Counted from the first letter of the stretch, positions 26,401-42,284 are shown. The stretch: DNA of 64,000 nucleotides from Channallabes apus (GCA_030522415.1 CM060108.1:35584756-35648755); one strand, 5' to 3'. Translations and numbers: made by a program. Notes: generated by a model not told the origin, from the sequence alone.

Positions 26401-29400
26401 CTTACTGTACATCACACTGGATTTACACAGTATAATAAAAATTCTATTCAACAAGACTTAACGCTCAGACCAAATCTTCAGTTACCACTAAAACATTCTC
26501 CCCTCATGCAGCTTCCAAGATAATGACACCAAAACCATCACGTTTCTATGTTGTAAGAGGAAGTAGGGAGTTAAAACAAGGTGAAAACAATCACCCACGC
26601 AGGGACTTGACTGACAAATTAGATTTTCTCCTGCTTATCTTTTCACAGTCTTAAACAGGAACCGAAAGCAGAATTTCCCAATTCTTTAAAAATAGGAAGG
26701 ACTTTACTGAGAATTTAAAGAAATATCCTGCCAGCTTCACAAAAGGAGAAAAGATAAATAAAGCCACGCCAGCATTTAATGCGCCGCTGCTTTTCTTTGG
26801 AGCTGCCTGACAGAATGAGTCTCAGACAGTCAAACCTTTAATTTAACGAAAATTTGAATAAATGTAACCTCAAAGAGTCCTCGGCAACCGCGTGCGGGGT
26901 TACGATAATGCTACATAAGAGGGCCGCTGGGAAGGATTTCTCCCTAAAAATTTAACTAAAGAACCTCAGTTTCGCGTCTCGTATGATCTGGACGATCCGA
27001 GCAGCTGATATGTGGAGAATAGCTGTGGTGTGAGGGAGTCACGGGCGCATTGAGCGTGTTTCGAATTAGGAAGTGATGAGCTGACAATGATGATCACAAA
27101 ACCCTTCGCCTACACCATAACGGTCTGGAAGGAACGGTAAAGGCAAACTGTTACTGACGAGGTGAAATCGATCATACACATGAACACACATTGGTTAATA
27201 TCTCGTATTGGCTTATTATAAAGGGAACCATTGTACACACACTAAACATGTTCTCTCGACCTTCTACCATTGAAAGGACTCGAACCATGCACAACCAACA
27301 AAATGTCAAATGAAAGAGAAACCACGTCATAGTGAGGGTGGAGTGAACACAGAACAGAGAACAGGAAATGGAGATGAAATGTACACTGACCTGAGTGAGA
27401 TCTGGGATGTCACCCTGATCAATCCCAACTTGCTGTGACATACGAACAAACAAACCAAATAAAAAACAGGCAAATGAACACAAACACACAAACAAAGGGG
27501 TGGGGGGTGTAAAAGGAACAGTATAACAAAAGGGTCATTACTTCATGCAGTGTCTGTAAACTGAAAAGACTGATGTGAACAGAAACGTGAAGGTTGGCCA
27601 TGCTGCTGTTTACTCAGGAGACATGGACAGGAATGTGTACGTGGATGACGACGCGCATTGATGCTCACAAAATACACAATGAAGACCAAGTGTTTAATGA
27701 TGCCAAATGGAAAGTGTTGAACCCCAAACCGAGATGGACGCTACTCGCAAAAAGCAAATAAAAAAATGTTGTTTTTTTTCAGAGACCCTCGCCGGATTTA
27801 AATGAAAGAAGGGAGCGAGAGAGAGAGAGAATGTGTGAGAAAGAGAGAGCAAGAAGGAGAGGTAGAGGGAGAAAATGAGCAAATCATCAGCATGTGAAAT
27901 GTTCAGGAAGAAGGTGTCGCAGCACTCTGACGGTTCAGAACGCATCTCACACCAAAGGATGAGCGAGTGCGTGAAGGAAAAAAAAGAAAAAGAAAAGCGA
28001 GAGACTGAACTACTGAGAAAGCGTCAGAGACACAAATAGCCCAAGAGACAGATTGCAAGAGTGAGGACCTTCTTCCTCTACACCGCACCACCAAGATGAC
28101 GAGCGCTTAGTTCAAGATGTCTGAAGCTCTTCGGGTCAAACTGTAACTCCTGAACAGTGAATAAACGTTTCGGTGATGTGATCAGTTCCCCTAAACTCAA
28201 CCTGGTGAATTATTATACATAACACACCCGTAGAAACATTACAAACTGATAAACAGTGAATGACTCGACTATATGTAAGTCTGACATGTTTTAAAAGAAA
28301 CTGATTAAATAAAGAGGTGTTCAAGTCAAACCGGGACTTAACCAAGCAGTTGAGAGTAAAAACAAGCTTAATTTCTCTATATAATTCCCACCTACACTAA
28401 TGCACTGGCCTCCCAGGAACTCCTTTAAATGGCCCAAACATGTGGGAACGTTTTGGACTGAGGTCAGCGCTGTACGGGGGACGTGTCCTAGCCGAGTTCC
28501 TGTAATGTACAAGCAGTGGTGTGTGTATGATTGCGTGTACAGTTCCCACAGACAGACGCATCTCTCCTGCAGGTTGGTGACGAGTCGTACACACCGGTTT
28601 TCAAGGATCCGGGGTTTCACTGCAGTGAGCTCCAAGTCGTCTCAGACACTAAAAGACGGACAGCCTTCTTTAAAACTTTTCAAATGTTTTACTGCGGCTG
28701 AGACTCTGAACGTCAATCGGTTTTACACTAACAATTAACATGAAAGTCCCGTTTTGACTTGAACGCCCCGGTGTTAATATTTGCTAGCTTCTTAACGTGA
28801 AGAATTCCATATCATACGACAGGAAATGTGTGTTTATCATCTTCTCTAACGAGTGTTACGTTCTGTACTGCTGTCAATAACTGAGCTGAAGGTTAGATAT
28901 ACTGGAAGAAAAGATAAAACACGAGACAGAGAAAAACATCCGTCCCTCCGGTAACCCTGAGTCACGGTCAGCCTCATGCCTGAGAGCTTATTCACTTAAC
29001 AAAACAAGTGGTGAACATCTGAGTCGTGCTTCAGTCCGTCTGTGTCTCTATTCAGGAGAAATAACACCGTACGTACCTCTGCTACTTTGAGAAACTCGGA
29101 CAGCTTAGTCATCCTGTACAGGAACTTTTTATAGATGTCTAGAGCGTCTTTGCACTGGTTCTTCTTCATATCAAAATATTTTTCTGTGCGGACAAAAAGA
29201 AAACAGCAGCCATTAGAGATCAGCGAATTGAGCAGACTGTAATTACCACATCACAGAAGTGTCAAAACACACACGGCAAAACGGAGGCAGAGCGAATCAG
29301 TCCACACGGATCAGATATTTAGCGCTCGTTTTAAGAAGGGCTCGGACTTTTAATGACTGAGGACAGCTTACAGGGGAGAAAGAAAGAATGAAAGAGATGG

Positions 29401-31061
29401 TTCTGGGGATTTGAGCCATGTCACTGTTAACAATAGGACTCTTCTGCACTGTGTGAACACGCGCCGCTTCATAAAGACAGCACGGTGGCGTGTGGCGAAA
29501 GCCACGGGAACCGTCAGCCTGCTCGATACTGCCTCTTACACGCCTAATGATGCAGTCACACACAGCAGCAACCTGCTGAGTGACAATGGCACACACTCGT
29601 CTCACAGAGAATGGAGCGCAGGTTTATTAAAGACATGTCACCCTTCAGAGAGAGCGAGAGGGAGAAGGGTGATCGTTTGTCTCTCTCTCTCTAAGAGCGG
29701 GAATTGAGCACCATTTCGGTTAGAGCGAGAATCGAGCGCATTCCTCAGCGTGACGGAGATCGGGACACACCCCTGTGACCGAGAGTACGATGTCATTCTT
29801 TAAACAAACAAACCAAAAAGAAAAATGAAAAGAACAGACTGCGAGGGCGGGATTGGGACACGCCCCTCTGAAAGAGACAAGAGAGCTTTTTCCTGAGAGG
29901 GCGAGATTAGGACACGCCCCTGCGCTATCACAGGGGCGGAGTGAGACTCACCCAGCAGGTTGATGACCCCCTCGTTGTAGGCGGCGAACAGACGGATGGA
30001 GTCTTTAAAAAGCAGCATGAAGCCAGCGTTGATCACACCGTTGGTGAGCTCGTTAGGGTTGGCCTGGAGACACACACACACACACGATAAAAAATAAAAA
30101 TAAAATAAACAAAGTGTCCAGGGTCAAACAGCAGGCTGCAGGGATCAGGCTGATGAGAACCAACAATGTAAAGTTTTTTTTTTTTTTTTTTTTTTAATTC
30201 ACAACACGTTGTTTAAATAAGGAACACAGTGTCTTAAGCGACCTGATCCTGATGAATAATTTAGCGCCTGGCACAGAGTTACCCAGCCGCGAATAAAGGT
30301 GTGATTTATGTTTCTTCGCCAGAGAAACTTGAGCTAATGTTATAACCACAGCATCCGGGTGAGGAGATACACCGCCGGTCAGGAGCTAGAAAGATACGAC
30401 TCAGATCAGAGATACTTAAAAATCCCCAGGGGTAGACAGGGGGCTTCATGATTATTTTACAGTTATGAAGAACTTTCAGCATGATAAAACAAACAAATTT
30501 AACTCAAGATTTTATTTATTTATTTATGTTTGATCTAATGCTTAACAATTAATCGAATAAAATGGTTTATTAGCAATTTATGACGGGTCATACAGTATAC
30601 GCAGGATTGAAAATTTATCATTTGAAGTTTTTCAAAAGGATGTTTTAATTTTTATGTGACAAATATTGGAAAACATTCTCTTAATGAGATAATTTGTCCT
30701 ATTATTTCCTGTTAGCTTAGGTTGAATACAAAATAGTACATTTAACAGTTAAATTTCGCAAATATAATAAATCTCAACATATGTTGAGTCTTTTTTTTTT
30801 TTTTTTTTTTAAATCATTTTTTTTTTTTTAAAGACATCATCCAGCACTGGTTTAATCCCTATTTTTTTTATATAAACAATGTTTGGATCTCATTCACTTT
30901 CAGAATTCAAAATACCTCAGAGGAAAGTATTCTTGTGGCGAAACTAATCAAAGCTCCTTCAGACTGGTTGAAACAGCGCGATCACGTTCCACATGCAAAG
31001 CGAAACTAGCAGAGAACTCGTCCAGGTTTGTCGAGCCACGTGCTGATGTAACTGCTGCTCG

Positions 31062-31093
<32 letters not shown>

Positions 31094-34000
31094 CTCTACT
31101 GTTATGTTTCAGAATGTTTATAGAGTCTGAAGTGCAGTCGAGGCGTCAGGCTGGATTAGAGTTTAAGTAGATATTTGTTCATGGTCACACTTTATAAACT
31201 CATTTAACTTTTATGCAAACAAGAAAATCAGTGATTCACATAAAACCTTAAACTTCTGTTTGTTTTTTTGACGCAAACAAAGAAAAGAAATACGAAAAAG
31301 ACTACGCAAGTCGAGGGCTTGAAATGTGAACGTAATCATAGTTAGTTTCATCAGTACATAGAAAAACACGTTCAGTAAGATTATAGGGCAAGACACACGT
31401 ATATACACACACGCACGCAAACACACACCTGGAAGTCGAGCAGAGCGTCCAGCTGGTTCTGAATAATGGGCAGAGTTTTGATCAGCTTCTCTGTATTCAT
31501 GGTGCGCATCACTCCATCAATACTGCACAACGCACAAACATGTATATAAACAAACAAAACACACACACACAAACAAACAAACACAACCAAGGCTCTGAGA
31601 GGGACTTCGAAACAAAAAACAAAAAAGGGACGAGAGCGCGTGTTGGACTGCACGTGTTGCTCCGTGTAGGGTTCGTGTCTGCAGAACGGCAAAATGTCTG
31701 ACAAAGATGTTCTCATAAGACGAAGGATGTACATCATCATCAGAGCACTAATAGAGACATCCAGGGTAATTAAAACACCACTGAAGCTTTCAGAAAGGCA
31801 TTTTGATGTTTGGAGAAGAGAAAGCGTGAAGTAATCAGGATGGCAGAAGGAAAATAAAATTGCACACACTCAACTCTGCGAATAGATCTATAATTAACAG
31901 TGAATAAAGAGATGTGCTCGAAATTTTATCATCACATTCGAGTAAAAAGGAAGCTCTGGATGGCCATCGCACTCCATCCATCCACGCATTAAAAGAAAAA
32001 TTGAGGGTCATGGTGGGATCAGGAGGAGACGCCCAGACATCCCCGTCTAAAGCTACCATGGCCGACTTGATGTACAAAAACTAATAAATGATTGAAGCAA
32101 TTACTGGATTGCTCTCTCTTACTGTACTGATACCATAGAGCATCACAAGCACAATATAATACAGTATGTGCAGGATAAGCGCGCTCTGTAAATCTCTGGC
32201 CACCCCCCCCCCACAACAAGCTCTTATTATAAACGTTAATCTGAAAAGCATTCAGATTGTTTTAAACGCAGATCTCTTGTGATTATGACGTTATGACATC
32301 ATCTGGACATTAAAATAAGTCCTTTGTGTAGGAAGAACAGCCACGCCTGTGCATTAATAGGTCACGTGACCATGGCAGGCATGTAGGGTGTACAAAGCAT
32401 CTCTTCTCTGACGATTCCTTCAATCATCATCTCTAATTTTGCTTGATTTGATTGGTTTCATCTCGGCAGGATATGATAGTAAAGAGCGCTTCCTGGGGAG
32501 CGTTTGTACTGGAGAAAAGGCACAAAAGCCTCCCCCCATTGAAATCTGGTGTATCCTTTACCAACACGTCATTGAGATTCACATTATTAGATGGTAAAAT
32601 ATGGGGTACAAACTCATGCATGCGCACAATATGAAGGGGGGAGGGGGGGGGGGAGGACGGCTCTCATGGAAGATTGTAATGAAAGTAAAATCCCAGAGAT
32701 ACACTGAATGATGTGACCCATCGCCTCATGCAGAACTAACCCGATCCAAATATGGCTTGCTCTGAGGCTCAATTTTAAATTCCTCAGATTTTTATTTCGA
32801 ATTTGCTTTTAAATGACTTTTTGAAAACTTATAATGCATTTAAAAAAATGAAACAGGTCCATCTGTTCGGCTTACCCTCTTTTCATCTTGGTGAAGTCGA
32901 CGGCTACGAGGCGGTAGGACAGCGCCTTCTCGTTCAGATAGCGACTGTAGCGCCTGATAAAGGTGGACATGTCGTAGCCTGACGGAGACAGAAACCGAGA
33001 ACGAAACACGGTGAGGGAAGTGTAATGAAATGAGTGTGCACAGTACATGGGGAGTTTAAACCTATATATTTTTTTTTTTTTATCTTTGCTTGTGCTTGTT
33101 GCACTTGTACGTACCTTGCAGTGCTCCTTTATCGAGGAAATTGTTCAGGTTGAAGAGAGTGTTTCTTGAGGCCAGATACTGAATGAAACGCTACAAGACA
33201 GACAAAAAAAAAAAAAGAAAAAAGAAAAAGCAGCAGAGATTATAATCAGTATTTTGTCTGGAGCTCTGGTACTCATGGTGGAGGTGAGCAGTGCTTTCAT
33301 CAGGAAGCGTGAGGACGCTGCTGATAGAAGGGAACTCCCTGTCCTGGCTGAAGTGGGTCTTGAGTAAGCTTTTTTTTTTTTCTGTGGAGGATGATCAGAC
33401 TTTGAGGCTCTTTGGGTTGATATTGCTATCGCTGCTGCTGCTTGAAGGCTGACAGAGGAGGTGCTGGGAAAACCAGACTGGAAATTCCCGAAAAGAGGAT
33501 CATGCGATGGTCCACGCATGACAAGATCTGCTCATACATGCATCAGAGGTGTGTGATCTTGTCCCAGCTCAATCAGAGAATATGGGAAATTCAGGGGATT
33601 CACACCAAAGCATCAAAGAGTAGGTACAAGGGTGAGTTACAGTACGGCATTCTACACCTACAGCAACCGAAAGCTGACAGTAAAGTGAACTTCAACAGTA
33701 TTTCACACAGCCTCATTTGTATCCATTGTAAATCAAACTAAAACCTGAATTTTATTGAATGCAAACACGGGACATTCTGTCCAATGGGGATGAGAATCAC
33801 CAGGGATCTCCCGATACGCTGTTATCTCGATACCTACTGTACTCACGGTACCAACTCAATTTGCATTGCGTTTTCAGTATCATGATTTACAAATGTCCCG
33901 ATTTGATTTTATTTTTTAAAGATGTTTTAAGTCTAAACAAACTTTGCAAATATCCCAGCTTCTTGTTAGTAGGCTGGTGTCCGAGCACAGGGTCGGCCGT

Positions 34001-37000
34001 TATACGTCGCCCCTGAAGGGGACAGTGTGAAGGTCCTTCGCACAAGGGACCAAGAGCAGTGTTGGGGGAAGTTAATTACAGTCTTTAAAAAGTAATCAGT
34101 TACATTACAGCGTTACTTCCTGATAAAAGTAACTAGTACTTCTCCACTGCAGAAAATTAAAACTCCTTTGTGATTCCTCATGCATGTTGTTTTAGTCAAG
34201 ACCTTCATTAATTATTCTATCATCAGTCAGTGAAGTTTGGGTAAAAATCTGTTAATCAGAATGAGTTTTATTGCCAAATACGCTTGCACGTACAAGGAAT
34301 TTGTTTTAGTGACTGAGCTTCCAGAACAAAAAATACAAATGACAAGACAAAAACAGCATGACAAAAAAAAAGGAGTACGGTGTGAGATACTTTTAAATAA
34401 GTTACATAAATATCTGAAATCTGTGGTATTATACAGTATATTGCACAGTGGTATTGTACACAATATTAACTACTAATAATCACTTGCGTGGTTTCGCGCG
34501 GTGGCCACACGTAGGGCTGCACGATATTAGGAGAATATGCGATATTGTTGAATATTGCGATAACGATATTTTTTGCGATATAACATTTCCCTAGAGAAAT
34601 ACATTTTTTATTATTATTGCCTATTTTCTTTTTATTATTTATTTATATGTAATGTTCATACTAAAATAAACAGGTAATAGATATTCGTCTGATGTAATTA
34701 AATCTAATTCAGGCTAAAAAGAAACTATATGTCAAGGAAGTTGCAAATATTTAGACTTCAAAACACTATGAATGACTTAAAACCCTCAGCAGATATTCTG
34801 ACTTCTGGTTTGCTGTTACTATAAACCTGCCAACACAATATGAATTACTTTCAAACATTATTTTTTATTTACGTGTAACCATACACTCATCAATAGTGTC
34901 TTAAAACAAGAGCATCTTTTAAACTAAATATTCTCTTTGGCTTGCCTGTTTTTTTAAAAATAAAAATAAATATTAAACCAAAATTAAATAAAAAAAAATT
35001 AAATACCATTTGTCACACACACGCGCGCTCCGCGACCGGCACTAGGACCCGGAAGTAATGCGGTCGCGAACCAGGAAGTATAAGTGGAGTAAACAAACCA
35101 CCGCATACAGCTTAGTCACTGAGTTCACGCATGTCGGTTCAAATTGTTTACTTTCTGATTCGAGTGTGTGTTTATAGGACGCGGGTTAAATGTGTGTTTT
35201 TCCTTTGCTCCCCTTCTGTGAGAGTCCTTAGACTAATTCGCGTGGTTATCCTGCCTACTCGCTTGCTTCCACGTTTGGGTTTACTGTCCACGCTACAATG
35301 CTGCCATTATCGCGATAACGATATTTTTTAGATATATCGTGCAGCCCTAGCCACAAGTACGGTTCATCATGATTCATCACGAGTTTTGGCGCTGTGATTA
35401 GGTTTCCATGCGTCAGTCCTCACAAACAATAGTCAAACAGGTGAGATAGATGTATAACAGCAAGAATAACAGGGGGGCGGGTTATCGGGGGCGGGGCTTG
35501 TAGGACGACTTTCACATACAATAACGAATTGGGAATCACTGCTGTCTGACTCACGGATTACATTAATTGTCTGAATAACGGATTACATTTTTGAAAATAA
35601 AACTAAATAACAGTAAATGGCGGACCCAACACGTTAGATTACTCCAGTGGTTCTCAAACATTTTCGGTCATTCCCCACTTAAGGGGGGGGCCAGGGGTAG
35701 CTCAGTGGTTAAGGCATTGGACTACAGTTCAGAAGATCCCAGGTTCAAACCCCACAACCACCAAGTTACCACTGTTGGGCCCTTGAGCAAGGCCCTTAAA
35801 CCTCAACTGCTCAGATGTATAATGAGATAAAAATGTAAGTTGCTCTGGGTAAGAGCGTCTGCCAAATGCCTAAATGTAAATGTTAAGGGGGTTGAGCGAA
35901 TTTTCAAGCCCCACTTGTCAACAAAATAATAACGAAATCGGCCAAGTTTACTGTTTATTGAAATATCAATTCCTAAACCAATAAGATCAGACAACACCAA
36001 GTTCAAAATAGAAAAAAATACACGTGCAATTGTTATAAAAGGCTTACGTTGTCACTTATCGTTGCATAATTGACCCCATGTTTATTAGCTGCTCAGCAAT
36101 CGTTTGTAGTTTTTTTTTTGCACTGGCCAATTCTGTATGCAACTTTGAATGAAGCCATTTGTGCTTTGCTGTTCACTGATTCAGATGTTACCATGTGATT
36201 AACCTGCTGTCTGTATTCTGCCTGCTTTCTTTGAAAGAAGTCGAGTGGTTTATTAACGTGACTGGAGTGTGTTGTCTCTAAGTGTCTTCCTAATTTGTTG
36301 GGTCTCATGCAGTCTGCTGCCAGCGGTTTAAGACACAAAACACACACGGGTCTCTCTTCTGCCCCCACCATCCCCACCATGAATCCAAGCTCAACATAAG
36401 CTTCATTAGGGGGGGGCGATTTTTACTTTGGCCATAATCGTTTGGATTCTTGGATTTCAGATGATGTTTCCACCACTTGTTAAAACAGTGCACTTGTGTA
36501 CCTTCCAAATCACATTTGTCTCGTTCGTATCACTTTCCTTATACCCAAACCAATTCCACACCACAGACGATGCACCTTTTTTCTTTACAATCTCCTCGTC
36601 ACATGTAAGCAAACTCAATGCTGCTGCACCGTCTTCTTCCATTGTCGAAGTGTATGTGAAGCCAAACACATCAAAAGTGGGACGAAACCGTGGCACCCGA
36701 TTGAACCAAATATCTGCGCAAATACAGCGCAGCGCGACTATCTGAATAGCGCAGAAATTATCTGGTTTATTCGCGCAGCCCGGTGGATCGCGCAGCGCCG
36801 CTCGAATCACAAACCTGCGCGACTCACTGTGTTTTTATTTAAAAACTATTTAAAATTTCAGGACTGTTTAATATCGTTTCCGCCTTGCCATGCCTGGTTT
36901 TTACGTGCGCATCCCAGCGGGGTAAAATGTATTTTGATGGTTAGTGCGGTCTATTTCTGTCAGAGTCACGCAGCGCTGCCCAGTGGGTCGCACAGGTTTG

Positions 37001-40000
37001 TGATTCGAGCAGCGCTGCTCAAGTTGGCCCGATGTTAAACCATTATTGTTGCACTATGGTTCCACTTTTTCTCCCGGCCCACAACTGATATTTTACATTT
37101 ACTTGTATTAATGATCCATTTGTGTGTTTGTTTAGTTTTTAATGTACGCTTTTCATCAATAAAGAAAAGCATGAATTAGAATAGGTACTTTCCTATTATT
37201 TTCCACTAATTTCCTCCCGTTCATTGCGCCCCACCTGCCATGTCTGTATTCCCCACTAGTGGGGCCCCACACTTTGAGAACCACTGGATTACTCATTACA
37301 GCAACAAAATACAACAAAAAGTTACTTTATAACGCGTTACACCCAACACTGCCCAAGAGTAACCTGGCAGAGCTGGGGCTCCATCAGCCGACCATCTGAT
37401 CAGAACCATAACACACCGAGACACATCCTCCCAAATAAATAAATGACTTTATTACAAAATTTGATTCTGAACTGTCAAAAGAATCACGAAAATGACTGAA
37501 TCAGTGTTTCTCTTTGATGCAAGATACTGAATGAGCACTTTGATTACTGAAGCCACACCCCCTCAAGAGTACAGATTGCTATACATACCACCATTTTGTC
37601 GTTCCTCCCCATTCTGATGTTTTTTCCCCCCTTTTTAAATTCGGATCTCGACTAGAACGGTAGTAAGCGTGACTGGAGCAGAGGAACGAAGCTGTTTATT
37701 TAGCTTTAATGCCAGGGAAAGAGGGCATGAGAACTTGGAGTGCTCTCTGCAGTCAAGCATTAAAAATAAATCTTGCTACCAAAGGCCAAAATTATTTAAA
37801 AGCTGAGGTACTTATTCCCCTCAAACTTTTTATATCCAGGCTTGGATATTTCTTTTTTGCAGATTTTTCCTCTATAAAAGGAACGCAGGTGAAATTCACC
37901 TGAAATAGCCCAGAGCTCATTTCTATGAACACTGGAAAATAAAAATAAGAGAAGGCGTTCTCGTTCAAGAGAGACATTCGGTGACCTTAGAGCAGAGAGA
38001 GGATGGTCATGTCATGCGCCCAAGTTCCCCTTTATCCCAGTTCCAGGGACTTGCTCGACTAAGACGGATATCCTGTCACAACAAGGAAGTAACGGAATAC
38101 AAGAAGCTTAACAAAACTCGAGCAACAATCACTGTCAATCAGACGAGGATGGACAAAGTCCGAACGTGTTCTTCAGATGACTCGAACAACGATTTGCTCT
38201 ACAGGTGGAATTACACTGCCTGTGGCTGAAAGCCCAGAGGAACGGTATTGACCGCATTTCTTTGGAAAGCAGCTAAACAGCGGCGTTCAATTGATGTTGG
38301 CAGACGACTCGTTACACCGAGATGTTCACACGATAGTGTTAACGCTGACGGATGCACACAAGAATGCGGAGGGGGAAAAAAAAAAAAAAAAAAAGGCTGA
38401 TGTTTTCACACTTACTCACATTACATTAACGTCATGAAGAAAACCACACATACAAGACATGATAAATAAAATTTTTAAAAATACAATAAATACAATACAA
38501 ACGACTCCGTGTACAATCATTCCTAGCAATCAACTCTGCAGATCTCCTGCACAACAACAATTTGCCACACTTCACCTAGCCTTCGAGCCAATCTGCATAT
38601 TACATCAGGGGGAGAAGAAAAAAAAAAAAAAGAGAAACATTGAATGCAAGTGATAAAATCAGCTTCAGCTGCAGGGAAACAGGCTCCTGCCAGACTCCAC
38701 TTATTCTGTGTGTTTTTTAAAGCTGTTTAAGGTTGGAGTCGTGCATTCCAGTTTCTCTTGTCCTTACATGAACTCTGTTTACAGCTAGAAGGTTTATTCG
38801 TTTCAGTTTCTAAATGTCCGTGATATTATAACCTCATCATCTCTCCTCGTACACAAAACATGCTTTTACTTAACTGACAGACTCAGGAGGAGTGGATACA
38901 GGCTCGCGTCCTTAAACTAGTATGTTTTTTAAAGATTTACAAAATGCCCCATGATTTTCTTATACCTACCCCTGATATCCTACACACCATAGTATTTCAT
39001 TAGACAACAGTTACATGAACCATGGCCAGATCATGTGTGCAAATGTGTTCCTCTAGTGCTTTAGGTTTTCCTTTTTTCGTGATTAGTCTCTCTAACATTT
39101 GTTTTGTCTTTGTTCAGTTTGTGTCACCTGCAGTGGATTGGCACCCTGTCCAGGTTGTACCCCGCCTCGTGCCCTCAGGGCCCCTGAGACACTGTATATA
39201 AGATGATGAGTGAATGAACATGTGAGTGGGTGAGTACTTGTCACATGGTGTGTGTGTGTGGTTGGGATTGCTCCTTCACTATTAAACACAGCTGTGATTT
39301 CTACTGGGGATTTTTATGATGCAACTTCAGCAAATCATTTCAGTCATCTAATTTCATGATTTCTTTTTCTGACATTTCTCCCACCGAGTTGATGACTCGG
39401 CACTTTCCTGCCAGGTTTTTAATAACGTGTTTGGGAATTGGTTTAAAAACTGTCAGTCATTTCAGCAATCTCTCTTTACCCGTTTTCTTAGCTTGACGCC
39501 AGCCAATAATTTGACCCTTTTGTCACAGGATTTTTTTTGGCAGGCGAGTGTATATTGATAGCCTTTCTTCCAGACTGGGAAAGAGGACATAAATTTGAGT
39601 ACTTCCTGATGCCGATATTGAAGTGTGCGATTTTTTTTACTTGGCATCTTCCCTCTAATAGACCGTGGCCACCCGCGAGCAGAGAGCTACACCAACAAGC
39701 ACAATAAATAAAGAGCAAAGCAATAGGAACTCATTTCAGTTGTGTGTCTCGGTGCTCCTGTAGCTGAACTGAAGTGCTCGGACTCTCACTCCAACATCCA
39801 GGTTCGTGCACATTTTCAATAGACACGCTCACTGATCCAGCTTTGCTTCCGGCCAGCTGTTCTACTTAAGATCCAGGATCAACAGGAGTTAATCTTAAGT
39901 ACAGCGGAAATTCCACATCCTCCTAGAGGCAAGGTGTTAAGGCGAAAATACGTATTGCGCTATGGATGGTCCCATGAGAAATACGGTAAATGCAGATAAT

Positions 40001-42284
40001 CCGTTACAGCCAACCACAAAAAATATTACCGATATTACAGAGTAGAAAGCAGAGTTGGGATTGTTGGTTGACTTTTTCAATACAGCTTTCATTGACTGGG
40101 GGGAAAAAGAAATAAATTAAAATACAATTCATAACCTCGCTTGGCTTTCCACAATTTGAAAATCTCCCAGACACGCGGGCAATTCAGCCAGTGTTCAGTG
40201 TGTATCGTTTGTGCGGCAAAAATGCTGTGTAGAATGTCAAAGCTCATTTCATCCAAAATTTTTATTCAATAGACGAAGTGAATTGAGCATTCGCATGTTG
40301 AGATTCCACTATATGGCAGCTTCTACAGAGCAGCGCCATCTTTATCATCTGGTATATTTTGTAACCATGTACACGACGCTAACATCACTCGTTTTTCAAA
40401 ATGCAAGTATCATCCGTAATAACAGCAGAAAGATTACAGAGAGAGATCACTGCATCACTTGGGTCTACAGCACTACAGCATAATTGTATAACTGGGGAGA
40501 AACAGTCGAGTCTTATAAGCATTAAGATCCCCCCCCCATCATCACCATAGCAACTCTGATGCATTTCCCATTCATTACTGACATGCTCCTTATCTCCACC
40601 TGTTCTTATCAGAGAGTAAATCAGTTCCGCTCGATTGCATTCCGTCTTATTTAGTTTTCAGTCTCGTCGGTTTAAGGAAACGCACTGCAGCTGAGGAACG
40701 TCCATGTGAACCCACATCAGTCTGCATCCTCATCCTGTTGAAAAAACAACCACGTTGGATGAGAATGTAGGGCGACCCGGCGTGACAAACCCTCTCTCCT
40801 GCGTCTTCCCCTTAATCCTGTGTCACACACACTTCCACTCAGACAGTTCGCCTCGCTGCTGCTAGAAGGTGTTTCTTTAAATCAGACAGCATATATAGAC
40901 AAATTACTAAGGAACTAGGTATTTTCTACACTGCTGATAATAAATGGAGTATAAACCTCGAACGGTGACAGCGCCGACGCGCCATGCATTATTAATGCGG
41001 AAGCCTCTGGCCAGAGGAGATCTTTTATATATATTTTTCCTCTCCTACACAAAGGCATCTCGGGAAGTGACTGCCGAGCCACAATGAGATTTCAGCTCTG
41101 TCTCGATCGGTTTACTGGCGAAAATCAAACCTGACCCTGGAGAAGCGTGACTGCGTATGCATGCGGATTTTCCACAGTCGAGCGAAGCACTTGTCTCTAC
41201 GAGTTCTGAGTTACTATGGATACGGCTCATGCAACTAGTGCGGGAGGGAGATATTAAGGAAAAACAACAACAAAAAAAAAAAAAGGCAGGAGAACCCAAG
41301 CCAAAACCCCAAGATGCTTTAAAAAAAATATAATTAAAAAAAAAAAAGCCAATTAATTTCCTAACATCCCCATATATTTGAGCTTTGATAAAGTCCACAT
41401 TACACATGCGCTGCTTTACTATAGTCATATCAGACAACATGCAGCACTCAGGTGATTAATAATCCACAAGACACAGGATTTTCCTCACAGGGAACAGATC
41501 TACTAAGTAAGCACGATAATCACTGCTTATCCCCTCATGTTTATCCTGCGCCTATGCTAATGGGTATTGATTAGCAGTTTCGCTCATGGGAAAGGGAGTT
41601 AAAGTGCCACGGTGAGAGCGCGGGAATTGTGTGCGTGTGGGCTTATTAAAAAGGTAATTATTACCTTGGCTGTCTCGCATCACTCAAACAAACACGGCAG
41701 TCGTTACACAAACAGCAGCACTTTCTGAGCGTGTTGAAGGGAAAAAAAATAAATAAATAAAAGACAGCACGCTGCTGGAATGTTAAACAAGTCCGCATCC
41801 CGCGCAAACCCTCTACAGTCGTACTAATATCATGACTGTGTTTCGACCTCTGATTCTGGCTGATCCGAATCGTGCCGAGACGCCTGCGCTGGGTCGGTAC
41901 CGTGTCTGGGTAAAGGCTTTAACACCACACACACTGCATTTAAATCTAATCAACATCCAAGGCCTGCTTTTTGGTTTGTGTGTGTGTGTTTGACGGAGTG
42001 TGAGTGTGTGTGGATGTGCGCGTACACAAATTCCCGTGTGCTCTAAGGCAGGTCTCGTTAAACGCCGCTATCAGCGGGCAGTTATTTATATCTGCAACAC
42101 AAACACTTTATCAGGGCTCCACAAGGCCGACCCTCGAAACTTCCCCTCCACTCACACACACACACACACACACACTAATATGGCTAATTAACCTGAACCC
42201 AAAGTAAAAAGGGAAGCTTTTTTTTTCCTGCACAGTGTATGTGACCAGACGAATACTGTATCCCAGCTTCTGTGCGTAGGTGTG

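Larger units (their letters stand above)
34057..37351. mobile_element. hAT element A (outer), hosting two further hATs
   Basis: The ends are CAGTGTTGGG and CCCAACACTG. The flanks ACCAAGAG (34049-34056) and CCCAAGAG (37352-37359) agree at 7 of 8 bases. Subterminal sequence has AAGTAATCAGTTACATTACA and TAACGCGTTAC. Its own sequence is only about 815 bases: 34057-34511, 35350-35644 and 37287-37351. The rest is inserted material. No transposase. Confidence 0.88.

Noticed and set aside
34256..34470. Possible LINE 3' end (TTTATTGCCAAATACGCTTG)
   Set aside because: It looks like a sequence common in fish genomes, but here it forms part of hAT A between its left end and element B; I could not show separate boundaries.
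36496..37038. 180-codon plus-strand frame
   Set aside because: It overlaps the antisense of hAT transposase remnants in element C and has no protein features; copy 2 does not keep it open over the same length.
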